25,013 nucleotides of DNA, from assembly GCA_964655485.1 (NCBI GenBank), contig CAZZMS010000191.1:1-25013 (forward strand), in the 5' to 3' direction. A program made the position numbers and the translations under genes. The number at the start of each line of letters is the position of its first letter. Within the stretch, counting starts at the first letter, position 1. The notes beneath the pieces are model-generated. The model saw nothing but the letters and a program-made list of their open reading frames with translations, was not told where the DNA came from and did not search any database. Positions 1 through 6,766 of this stretch are shown piece after piece. The stretch comes from JANWYU01 sp964655485 (GTDB lineage: Bacteria; Bdellovibrionota; Bdellovibrionia; Bdellovibrionales; Bdellovibrionaceae).

Positions 1-870
1 CCGCCAGAGCCAGAACCCCCCAAACCTGAGCCGGTGAAGCCCGAGCCGCAAAAACCAAAGCTGGCAGAAAAGCCCAAGGAGTTTCCCAAGCCTAAAGAGT
101 TACCCAAAAAGAATTTTCCTAAACCTGCGCCGGTCGCCCAGGCGGCGAAAAATCCTGCTCCCGCGCCATCGGTTAACAAACCTCTGGTGGCGGCTTCAAA
201 TCCCGCCCCAGCAGCGCAAGAGACGGCAGCAGCGCAAGAGACTAAGGCTTTGCAGAACTTATTGGGGGCTTTGCCTGGACCGGCGGCGAAAGGTCCTGGA
301 CTTAAGCCGGGGGCATTACCGGTGATTGATCCTAGTCGGATAGCGCCGGCGGGAGCTGGGGGAATTAAGGTTTCCGCGGTTGCAGGAGCTTTAGGGGCGG
401 CCAAACAAGGTGTACCTGGTGGTGGTATGCCTGATGGAGTCAGCTTTGGTAACGGTAGTGGAGGAGGTGGGCCCGGGGGCCTGAGCAAAACCGTGGAAGG
501 TAAAGCAGGACAAAGAGGAGTGGCTGCTGCGGTGGTGGGGGTACCCAAGATGTCTGCGGACTCTGTCAAACCCAATAACGGACTTACCAATGATGTGGTG
601 ATGCAGGTGGTGAATCGTTACTTGGGGGATATTCAACGCTGTTATGAGCGGGCTTTATTTCAGGACCCGACCATAGCAGGGCGAGTGGAGTATGAATGGA
701 ATATCGATCCTTCAGGAAAAGTGACTTCGGTGCGAGTGGTGAGTAGCCAGATCGCTAAAGGGGATAAACTGAACGAATGTGTGATGGGGGTTTTTCGTAA
801 AATGAGTTTTCCTAAATCGACAAATGGCCAGCCTACGGTAGCAAAGATTGGCTTTCCATTCGGGAAGTAG
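1..870 (+). CDS. TonB-like / AgmX-PglI C-terminal domain protein (5' end cut off)
   Basis: The reading frame is open from the first base, so the true start lies outside the window; the in-frame GTG at 34 is internal. The visible 289 residues begin with a Pro/Lys/Glu-rich stretch of TonB type, suited to spanning the periplasm. An Ala/Pro and then Gly-rich low-complexity linker follows; it includes a short duplicated AQET unit near 220-245. The last ~95 residues form a folded domain matching the AgmX/PglI C-terminal (TonB-C-like) family: a YLGDIQRCYERAL motif, a GRVEYEWNIDPSGKV strand pair and a terminal FP..G...V...FPF segment. The two Cys codons (640-642 and 778-780) match the conserved pair of that family and could form a periplasmic disulfide. 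It lies 38 bp upstream of a TolQ-type gene, so it is probably the energy-transducing arm of the motor encoded by this operon, as AgmX/GltG-type proteins are in Myxococcus gliding. The N-terminal membrane anchor or regulatory domains cannot be seen. Confidence 0.85.
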   Translation, partial: PPEPEPPKPEPVKPEPQKPKLAEKPKEFPKPKELPKKNFPKPAPVAQAAKNPAPAPSVNKPLVAASNPAPAAQETAAAQETKALQNLLGALPGPAAKGPGLKPGALPVIDPSRIAPAGAGGIKVSAVAGALGAAKQGVPGGGMPDGVSFGNGSGGGGPGGLSKTVEGKAGQRGVAAAVVGVPKMSADSVKPNNGLTNDVVMQVVNRYLGDIQRCYERALFQDPTIAGRVEYEWNIDPSGKVTSVRVVSSQIAKGDKLNECVMGVFRKMSFPKSTNGQPTVAKIGFPFGK

Positions 871-908
871 GAAACTGGTATAAGCCTGTTGTCAAGGAGG
901 ACAAAACT

Positions 909-1565
909 ATGGCTGCAATGAGTTTCGCTGAAGTCTTCGTTCATCACTGGTACATCATGTTCCCCATTGCTGGTTGCTCGGCCATCGGGATTGCGTTGAG
1001 TGTGGAGCGCGCTTTGACCTTAAAATCTGCCAGCAGCGTGAACAAAGACGAATTAATGAAAAACATTCAGGCCTATTGTATGCAGGGTAACGTGCAGCAG
1101 GCCATATCCATGGTATCCCAAACGAAAGGGCCTCTGGCTAGTATTGTACGCGCTGGTTTGGTGGCTGTGGCCAATGGGCAAAGTCCAGAGGAGGTGCAAA
1201 CAGCCATGGATGCGGTAGCTTTGCGCGAAGTGCCGCGTTTATCTCGCTGGATTGATGCGCTTAGTGGATTGGCTAACGTAGCCGTGTTACTGGGGCTTGT
1301 GGGAACCGTCAGTGGTATGATTGGGGCTTTCGGTGCCGTGGGTAACCTACCTCCCGCCGAAAAAGCGAAGGTTTTGTCGGGAGCCATTGCTGAGGCGTTA
1401 AATGCGACGGGATTTGGGATTTTGGTGTCGATTATTTTATTTGCTGCTTGGACGGTGCTCACGGCGTGGTCTGGTAAGGTGATTGATGATGTGCATGAAG
1501 CGAGTGTGAATACACTCAATTTTATTTTAGCTAATAAAGACAAGGTTTTTAGAGCTCGTCGATGA
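909..1565 (+). CDS. MotA/TolQ/ExbB family proton channel protein (AglR/TolQ-like)
   Basis: A 218-residue inner-membrane channel subunit that would use the proton gradient to drive a TolR/ExbD partner. Three hydrophobic segments are visible at about 14-33, 120-143 and 165-187, the usual TolQ arrangement with a cytoplasmic loop between the first two. TM2 carries the family motif GLVGTVSGMIGAF (Thr133), and TM3 carries ALNATGFGI (Thr167), matching the two pore-lining Thr positions of ExbB/TolQ. TM3 lacks the Pro usually found just after this motif in ExbB/TolQ (it reads ILVSIILF). The start ATG has a strong Shine-Dalgarno, AAGGAGG, 8 bp upstream. It is followed by two TolR-type genes, so the set resembles aglR-aglQ-aglS or tolQ-tolR modules. 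Which of Agl, Tol or Exb it serves cannot be settled from sequence; the AgmX-like neighbour favours a gliding-type motor. Confidence 0.92.
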   Translation: MAAMSFAEVFVHHWYIMFPIAGCSAIGIALSVERALTLKSASSVNKDELMKNIQAYCMQGNVQQAISMVSQTKGPLASIVRAGLVAVANGQSPEEVQTAMDAVALREVPRLSRWIDALSGLANVAVLLGLVGTVSGMIGAFGAVGNLPPAEKAKVLSGAIAEALNATGFGILVSIILFAAWTVLTAWSGKVIDDVHEASVNTLNFILANKDKVFRARR

Positions 1566-1618
1566 TCTCCATCAAGGCTTTGCGGGAATCACTTGCGGAA
1601 AAGATTTGAGGTTTAAGT

Positions 1619-2074
1619 ATGGCTGGTGGTGGTGGTAAAGAGCCTAATTTGACTCCTTTGATCGACTTATTTTCTGTGTTGATCGTGTTCTTGTTATTGA
1701 CGGCAGCATGGACTCAGCTGGAAGTGTTTCAGGTCACCATTAATGAGAAACCTAAGCTTTCCCCAGACACCACGGTGGATACTCCGCCTCCCGAGGAGGA
1801 AAAAAAAGAAGAGAAGGTTAAGTTGGTGTTCGAACTTTATGATCAGCGGGTGGTGGCGAAAAAAGGAGAGTCTGTAACGGAGTTGGCCTACAACCAGATT
1901 GTCAATCGTGAGCCAGCTTTTATCCGTCTCGTGGAGGAGTGGAAGGCGTTGGTGAATGATAAAAACCCGATTGCCATCGAGAGTAAAGAGGGGGCTAAGT
2001 ATGGACAGCTCATTAAGGTGTATGATGAGCTCCACTTGGCGGGAATTGATTTTATTGCCATAAGTCCATACTAA
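1619..2074 (+). CDS. ExbD/TolR family biopolymer transport protein (first copy)
   Basis: A 151-residue single-pass membrane protein. The short cytoplasmic Gly-rich N-terminus leads into the signature PNLTPLIDLFSVLIVFLLL, with the transmembrane helix at about 14-33. Asp16 is the conserved membrane carboxylate that binds protons in TolR/ExbD. An acidic, Pro/Glu/Lys-rich linker (about 50-66) connects to a periplasmic domain of ~85 residues ending in a segment typical of the TolR fold (YDELHLAGIDFIAI). GAGG lies 7 bp before the ATG. It sits 53 bp after the TolQ gene and 54 bp before a second, quite different TolR gene, implying a motor with two TolR-type subunits, as in the AglQ/AglS pair of Myxococcus. 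Confidence 0.9.
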   Translation: MAGGGGKEPNLTPLIDLFSVLIVFLLLTAAWTQLEVFQVTINEKPKLSPDTTVDTPPPEEEKKEEKVKLVFELYDQRVVAKKGESVTELAYNQIVNREPAFIRLVEEWKALVNDKNPIAIESKEGAKYGQLIKVYDELHLAGIDFIAISPY

Positions 2075-2128
2075 GTTTGGGTAACATAATGTTTTTAAGC
2101 TGTTTTACTGGTTAGGGGATGAAAAAAC

Positions 2129-2719
2129 ATGGGAAGTGACAAGCTTAAAGGCTCAGCTGCGCGGCTTATCGAAGTTCCGGGTTATCACATTCATCCCGAG
2201 TATGATCTGCATTTTTTAAGACAGCTTTTACACCATAAAAACAAAAAAAAGGGTTTTTCATTGATGTTGGCTCCTATGGTGGATATGATGTCGATTCTTG
2301 TGATTTATTTGATCACAAATTTTAGTGCTACCGGAGAGGCTTTTTTTGTGAATCGTGATGATAAGTTACCCAAAGCTACCAAGGGTCGCACCATGGAAAG
2401 TCAACCGATTGTGACCGTGAAAAAAGAGAAAGTGATTTTCGATGTGCTAGCAAAAGACGGCTCAGGGGCGAGTTTTTCGGAGGATGTGAATGATGGTAAC
2501 AGCCCCAAATTGCGTGAACGCTTAGGAGAAATAAAAAAACTTGAGTTGCAAATTCAGGATTTACAATCTCGGGCTCCAGCTCAGGCGGGGGTGCAAGTGA
2601 ATCTGGTGGCTGATGAAAACTTAGATATGGAGTCGGTAAAAAAGGTGATGCGTGTTTTAATAGAGGAAGGGTGGAATACGATAAATTTTGTAATTGAGCC
2701 CACGGTGGGGAGTAATTAG
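2129..2719 (+). CDS. ExbD/TolR family protein with extended cytoplasmic N-terminus (second copy)
   Basis: A 196-residue protein with one transmembrane helix at about 45-65 (LAPMVDMMSILVIYLITNF); Asp52 is the conserved TolR/ExbD carboxylate and Pro49 the preceding conserved Pro. Unlike the first copy it has a ~44-residue, His- and Lys-rich cytoplasmic N-terminus, whereas TolR/ExbD proteins usually have 10-20 residues there. The periplasmic part is longer than usual and has a helical, possibly coiled-coil stretch (RERLGEIKKLELQIQDLQSR) before the final TolR-like fold ending in INFVIEP. An AGGGGA ribosome site lies ~9 bp before the ATG. It is the last gene of the motor operon. The N-terminal extension could dock a cytoplasmic regulator or cytoskeletal partner; that is inference. 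Confidence 0.85.
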   Translation: MGSDKLKGSAARLIEVPGYHIHPEYDLHFLRQLLHHKNKKKGFSLMLAPMVDMMSILVIYLITNFSATGEAFFVNRDDKLPKATKGRTMESQPIVTVKKEKVIFDVLAKDGSGASFSEDVNDGNSPKLRERLGEIKKLELQIQDLQSRAPAQAGVQVNLVADENLDMESVKKVMRVLIEEGWNTINFVIEPTVGSN

Positions 2720-2823
2720 TGACGAGAAGAGCCTAGTCCCTCGTTCCTCAAACAGCCCTGAGCGCATGCCTCATGGAAGAAACAAAGAGAGTGTGACCAA
2801 AAACTCATCAACAGGGGGTAGCA

Positions 2824-3252
2824 ATGAACACGGAAAAAGTCATCGAGGTACTAAACCGCATTCTTGAAAGTGAACTCGCAGGGGTCGTGCGCTACACGCA
2901 TTATAGCCTTATGGTGTTTGGCCATAATCGTATTCCGATTGTAAAATGGTTTCGCACTCAGGCCGAAGAGTCCCTGACCCATGCCGGTGAAGTGGGGGAG
3001 CATATTACCACTTTGGGTGGTCATCCCAGTCTTAAAATTGGTAAATTGGTAGAGACCCATAAGCATTCTTTGAATGATATCCTGAAAGAGAGCCTCGCCC
3101 ACGAGGAAGAGCAGTTGGAAAATCTCTACGAGTTGCTCAAACTCGTCGAAGGTCAAAAGGTTTATCTCGAAGAGTTTGCAAGACAGATGATCTGTGAAGA
3201 GGAAAACCATGTGAGCGAAGTGCGCAAGATGTTGCGTGCACAAGAAAAGTAG
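2824..3252 (+). CDS. Bacterioferritin-like ferritin-family protein
   Basis: A 142-residue four-helix ferritin-like protein. Helix A has ESELAGVVRYTHYSL, helix B QAEESLTHAGEVGEHI followed by TLGGHPS, helix C LAHEEEQLENLYELL and helix D ICEEENHVSEVRKML. The Glu residues in these helices and the His in helices B and D fit a di-iron ferroxidase centre. Length and the TLGGHPS loop match the short bacterioferritin-like subfamily common in Proteobacteria. The haem-ligand Met of E. coli Bfr is not at the equivalent place in helix B, so haem binding is doubtful. It probably stores iron or consumes peroxide in the cytoplasm. The start has AGGGGG 5 bp upstream. It lies 104 bp after the motor operon and is followed by 188 bp of non-coding DNA, so it may be monocistronic. 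Confidence 0.85.
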   Translation: MNTEKVIEVLNRILESELAGVVRYTHYSLMVFGHNRIPIVKWFRTQAEESLTHAGEVGEHITTLGGHPSLKIGKLVETHKHSLNDILKESLAHEEEQLENLYELLKLVEGQKVYLEEFARQMICEEENHVSEVRKMLRAQEK

Positions 3253-3440
3253 ATCCTGCGAGGGATTTTTTAGCCGTTTAGAGAATGGATAGCGGAGATG
3301 CCGCTGAGGAGGCTGGCCTTTTTTTACTTTATTCGATTTTCCTCTCGTTTCGTGACAGAATACCATCAAGGAGTTTTCAATTAAGGTAGGGAGAGACCTT
3401 GGTCCAGTTATCCTTGGCATAAAAACTTTTAACTACCCCC

Positions 3441-4730
3441 ATGAAGGAGGGCTGGTTCAAGCTATTGGACATGAAGACCATAAGCCGACTAAAAGCCAAG
3501 CCAAAGACGTTTTTTATTTCCTCCATCATAGCTCTGGTAACTGTTTTCATCAGGGCTCCCGAGCTAAACAGTTACCCTGAACCTAAGCGTTTTTGGGTTG
3601 AAGTCGAAGCTGAGGACAGCTTTGAACGCAGTGTGCTCGCTGAGTGGGGATTAGCTATCGAAGCCGTGGATGATCACAAAGTCGGGGGCTTCGTGAGCGA
3701 GGATGATCTCAGACAGATCCAATCGCGATTCACCATTCTGCGGAAACAACCTCTAGATGAGTGGAGCATTTTACAATTCCCCAAGGGAGACGAGGAATAT
3801 CACGACTACTTCGAGGTGGAGGATCAGCTCGATAACTGGGTGCAGGAGTTCCCCTGGGATAGTGAGAAGGTGTCTTTGGGTAAAACCGTTGAGGGAAGAG
3901 ATATTTGGCTGTTTCGTTTTTCCGAAGGGCTAAAGCGCCCGGGCTTTGTCAGGCGACCCGGAGTGCTCTATGTGGGAGGGCATCATGCCAGGGAGCACTT
4001 AAGTGTGGATGTGCCTTTGAGATTTGTGCGTTGGTTTATCGATGAGTATCGACGAGGAAATCCGCGTGTGGTGGAACTGGCTCGCACTCGGGAAATTCAC
4101 CTCGTGCCCATGCTTAACCCCGATGGGTTGGAATATGATATTGCTAGTGGGCGTTACCAAATGTGGCGCAAAAATCGCAAGGCGAATCCTGGCGGAAGTT
4201 TTGGTGTCGATTTAAATCGTAACTATGGATACAAATGGGGGGGGCAAGGGGCCAGCTCACAACCGAGTAGCGAGACTTATCGGGGCCCGCAAGCTTTTAG
4301 CGAGATCGAAACACAGGCCATGCGCAACTACTTACAACAAAACAAGAGTGTGATTCGCATTGTGCTATCCTTCCATTCTTTTTCTGAATTGATTCTCTAT
4401 CCTTGGGGGCACACGAAAGATCCCATTGGTAACCCGCAGGATCGCGCTGTGCATGAGCGTATGGCCCAAACGATGTCCCAGTGGAATGGCTATAAGCCCA
4501 TGACCTCTTCGGGCCTTTACATCGCTAGCGGAGATCTGACGGATTGGTCTTACGGGGAGTTGGGTATGATTTCTTTTACCTTTGAGCTTGATCCGAAACA
4601 AACCGGCTTTGGCGGGGGCGGGTTTTACCCAGGGGCCAAGGCCATTGAGACAGCTTTGCAAAAAAACATAGAACCTTGCCTCTATCTTCTCGCTTATGCC
4701 GATAATCCCTACCGCGTGTTGACACAGTAG
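3441..4730 (+). CDS. Secreted M14 family zinc carboxypeptidase
   Basis: A 429-residue metallocarboxypeptidase with all M14 active-site motifs visible: zinc ligands His182 and Glu185 in GGHHAREH, the third zinc ligand His312 in LSFHSFSE, substrate-binding Asn259-Arg260 in VDLNRNYGYKWGG, and the general base Glu382 in FTFELDP. An N-terminal hydrophobic stretch (about 24-38) suggests a signal peptide or anchor. Residues ~50-115 resemble the inhibitory propeptide of A-type carboxypeptidases, and the catalytic domain runs from ~125 to the end, so it is probably an exported zymogen-like exopeptidase acting on peptides outside the cytoplasm. The start is uncertain: the ATG at 3441 has no upstream Shine-Dalgarno, while an AAGGAGG just after it (3444-3450) is too far from the in-frame ATG at 3471 to be ideal. 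Such enzymes are plausible prey- or peptide-degrading hydrolases. Confidence 0.92.
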   Translation: MKEGWFKLLDMKTISRLKAKPKTFFISSIIALVTVFIRAPELNSYPEPKRFWVEVEAEDSFERSVLAEWGLAIEAVDDHKVGGFVSEDDLRQIQSRFTILRKQPLDEWSILQFPKGDEEYHDYFEVEDQLDNWVQEFPWDSEKVSLGKTVEGRDIWLFRFSEGLKRPGFVRRPGVLYVGGHHAREHLSVDVPLRFVRWFIDEYRRGNPRVVELARTREIHLVPMLNPDGLEYDIASGRYQMWRKNRKANPGGSFGVDLNRNYGYKWGGQGASSQPSSETYRGPQAFSEIETQAMRNYLQQNKSVIRIVLSFHSFSELILYPWGHTKDPIGNPQDRAVHERMAQTMSQWNGYKPMTSSGLYIASGDLTDWSYGELGMISFTFELDPKQTGFGGGGFYPGAKAIETALQKNIEPCLYLLAYADNPYRVLTQ

Positions 4731-4772
4731 GTGTCGCTTGCCGCAGGCTCAGAACTGGGTTTTCATAAACCC

Positions 4773-5651
4773 ATGGCAGCTCCACGCATTCAAGATTATC
4801 TAGATTATCGAAATTTTTTACGTGATCACATTTGCGCCAATCTGCAAGCCCCCTTGAATATAGAAAAACCCTGGGAGACGGGGGGTTTCTTGCGCGAGCT
4901 TAGGCGATTGAGTGCCCAATGTGATTTTAAGACTCCATCTTATTTAGAGCTTGTGGTTCACGGAAAAAGGAATTTATCCCCTGCGAATGCCAAAAAAGTC
5001 GCGAAAGCCTTGAAGTTGTCCCCGGCTGACACCTCGGAGTTTTTGGCTTTGGTGAACGCCCAGCGGGAAAAAGCCTCGCCCAAGAGGGGGGAGTCTTTGC
5101 AGGAGCTCATCCGCTTGCGTCTGCAACGTAGACTCTCCGAAAAAAGTGCTACCCAGCAAGCGGTTTTCAAAGCCCTCCGGCACTGGATCTATTTGGTGGC
5201 TTTTGAGTGGCTAAACACCCGTCCTCCCTCGCAGAGCGGTTTTTCTGTGTTACTTAAAAAATTAGTATTTGTCGTAGGGCCCAAGTTGCTCACTGAGGTG
5301 GAGCAAAACCTGAGGGCCTGGGATTTGGTCAGCGAGACCGCTGAAGGTGTCTTGGTCAAAAAGAAACAAGTCATTCCCTTTGTGGAAGAGTTACCCGTAG
5401 AGCTCGTAAAACTCATACAATCCCAATTTTATGATTTGACCAAGCAGGCCCTGATGGATCTACCTATCGAAGAGCGAGAAATGGGCCAAGCGGTTTTAGC
5501 CCTCACGGAGTCGGAGTACCGCGAATTGGCCTATGAGTTGCGACAGCTTAGAAAAAAATGGATGAAAGACATTCAAGCCAAAAGACAAGGAAGTGCGGGG
5601 GAGAAGATTTATTTATTAGGTTTACACTTAGTTCCTTTGACTCGTAAATAA
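4773..5651 (+). CDS. TIGR02147 family protein (DUF4423-type putative regulator)
   Basis: A 292-residue soluble protein. The N-terminus (IQDYLDYRNFLRDHI) and the segment CDFKTPSYLELVVHGKRNLSPANAKKVAKALKLSPADTSEFLALV are hallmarks of TIGR02147, with a helix-turn-helix-like arrangement in the first ~100 residues. The C-terminal half is helical and charged and ends in a family-type stretch (REMGQAVLALTESEYRELAYELRQLRKKWM). Family members are abundant in Bdellovibrio and Fibrobacter; their role is not established, and they are presumed transcriptional regulators. An in-frame GTG directly after the previous stop (4731) would add 14 residues. The ATG at 4773 is preferred because family members begin just before the DYLDYR motif; neither start has a clear Shine-Dalgarno. 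The 42-bp gap to the carboxypeptidase gene suggests shared transcription. Confidence 0.85.
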   Translation: MAAPRIQDYLDYRNFLRDHICANLQAPLNIEKPWETGGFLRELRRLSAQCDFKTPSYLELVVHGKRNLSPANAKKVAKALKLSPADTSEFLALVNAQREKASPKRGESLQELIRLRLQRRLSEKSATQQAVFKALRHWIYLVAFEWLNTRPPSQSGFSVLLKKLVFVVGPKLLTEVEQNLRAWDLVSETAEGVLVKKKQVIPFVEELPVELVKLIQSQFYDLTKQALMDLPIEEREMGQAVLALTESEYRELAYELRQLRKKWMKDIQAKRQGSAGEKIYLLGLHLVPLTRK

Positions 5652-5668
5652 GTCCCGCAAGGTGGAAA

Positions 5669-5676
5669 AAGGAGGT
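5669..5676 (+). promoter_or_regulatory. Ribosome binding site deciding the Gfo/Idh gene start
   Basis: AAGGAGGT sits 3 bp upstream of the ATG at 5680. It lies inside the frame that would be read from the GTG at 5662, so the ATG is the likely true start. Confidence 0.7.
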
Positions 5677-5679
5677 CGA

Positions 5680-6753
5680 ATGTCTGTGTTACCCAAAACA
5701 GCGGTGGTCGGTGTCGGGAAGCTGGGTTTTTTTCACGCGCAAAAGCATCTGCGGGCGCAAAAAGAGGGTGTATTAGATTTTGTAGGATTTTTTGATGTCA
5801 GCCCCGAGCGGGCCACTTGGGTGCAGCAAGAATTGTCGAAGGACCCAGCATATAAGGGGCATATTTTTGAAAACTTGGAACATTTAGCTTCCCATGTCCA
5901 AGCGGTGACCATTGCGACCAAGAGCTCGACTCACGAGGAGCTCACGCAATTTTTTTTAAAACGAGGGATTCATGTATTAGTAGAAAAACCCTTGGCATTA
6001 AGCTCGTCAGGAGGTGAGGAGTTGCTCACTTTAGCGCGGACTCAGGGTTTGAAACTTGCGGTAGGCCACAGTGAGCGTTATCAGGCCCTGTTACCCGAGG
6101 TGATGCCCTGGTTGCGATGGTGGCATATTCGCCATGTGGAAATCATGCGCCAAAGTGCCTTTGATTCTCGGGTCAGTGATGTTTCCGTTGTGGACGATTT
6201 GATGATTCATGATTTGGACTTGTGGTATCACGTGATGGGTTACCAAGGGGATTTCGTTCATTGGCAGGCTCTGGGACGCAAGGTTTTGTCTGCGCAGTGG
6301 GATGAGGTGGAGGCTCTCGGCTCTTATCAACATCCCCACTCTCAGGAGATGATCCGCGTTCGCTTTCAAGCCTCCCGCGTATTACCTTTAGGAATGAGGA
6401 TGTGGTGGGTGCAGGCGGATGAAGGTAGCCTACTGATCGATTGGCAAAAAAGTGCGTGGGCTTTTGATGTGTATTCCGCATCAAGTTTAGGCGTGCCCGC
6501 AGAATCTCAACGTGGGCTCACAGATCGGACGCAGAATCACCCAAACTCCCCTCTTCGCACTTGGATCGAAAAGGAAAAACAAGATCACCTTTGGCTTGAA
6601 ACCAAAGATTTTGTGCAGGCTCTGCAAGCCCCCTCGGGGACCTCCGATGCGCAGGACTCTATTCCGCTAGCGTGGGCGCATCAAGTGTTACCCAGCTTGA
6701 AGTGGCGAGATAGGATTCATCAACATTTGCATACTTTACCAAGCAGCAATTGA
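5680..6753 (+). CDS. Gfo/Idh/MocA family NAD(P)-dependent oxidoreductase, lpxB-linked (GnnA-like?)
   Basis: A 357-residue oxidoreductase. The N-terminal Rossmann fold has the dinucleotide loop GVGKLG at 11-16; VEKPLAL (Glu102-Lys103-Pro104) is the family EKP motif and VGHSERYQ follows. The C-terminal substrate domain contains DDLMIHDLDLWYHV, with His177-Asp178 in the usual catalytic/substrate position. It lies 13 bp upstream of an lpxB-like gene and has a strong ribosome site. Gfo/Idh enzymes next to lpxA/lpxB include GnnA, which oxidises UDP-GlcNAc at C3 before GnnB transamination to give the diamino sugar found in some lipid A (Acidithiobacillus, Leptospira; Bdellovibrio lipid A also contains it). 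A GnnB aminotransferase is not in this window, so the substrate is inferred from context only. Confidence 0.85.
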   Translation: MSVLPKTAVVGVGKLGFFHAQKHLRAQKEGVLDFVGFFDVSPERATWVQQELSKDPAYKGHIFENLEHLASHVQAVTIATKSSTHEELTQFFLKRGIHVLVEKPLALSSSGGEELLTLARTQGLKLAVGHSERYQALLPEVMPWLRWWHIRHVEIMRQSAFDSRVSDVSVVDDLMIHDLDLWYHVMGYQGDFVHWQALGRKVLSAQWDEVEALGSYQHPHSQEMIRVRFQASRVLPLGMRMWWVQADEGSLLIDWQKSAWAFDVYSASSLGVPAESQRGLTDRTQNHPNSPLRTWIEKEKQDHLWLETKDFVQALQAPSGTSDAQDSIPLAWAHQVLPSLKWRDRIHQHLHTLPSSN

Positions 6754-6766
6754 GCGAGGCCCGTAG

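Noticed and set aside
210..250. Short duplicated GCAGCGCAAGAGAC unit in the first gene as a mobile or regulatory repeat.
   Set aside because: It is in frame, encodes AQET twice in a low-complexity linker, and is best explained as local expansion in a flexible region.
3291..3325. Possible rho-independent terminator after the bacterioferritin-like gene (AGCGG...CCGCT hairpin and a seven-T run).
   Set aside because: The five-base-pair stem ends about 13 bp before the T-run and no stronger hairpin abuts it, so the structure is not convincing.
4719..4750. TTGACA at the end of the carboxypeptidase gene as a promoter for the TIGR02147 gene.
   Set aside because: No acceptable -10 box lies 16-18 bp downstream (the sequence there is GC-rich).
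6091..6484. Minus-strand open frames inside the Gfo/Idh gene as antisense genes.
   Set aside because: They are shadow frames of a well-supported gene, with no ribosome site or known motif.
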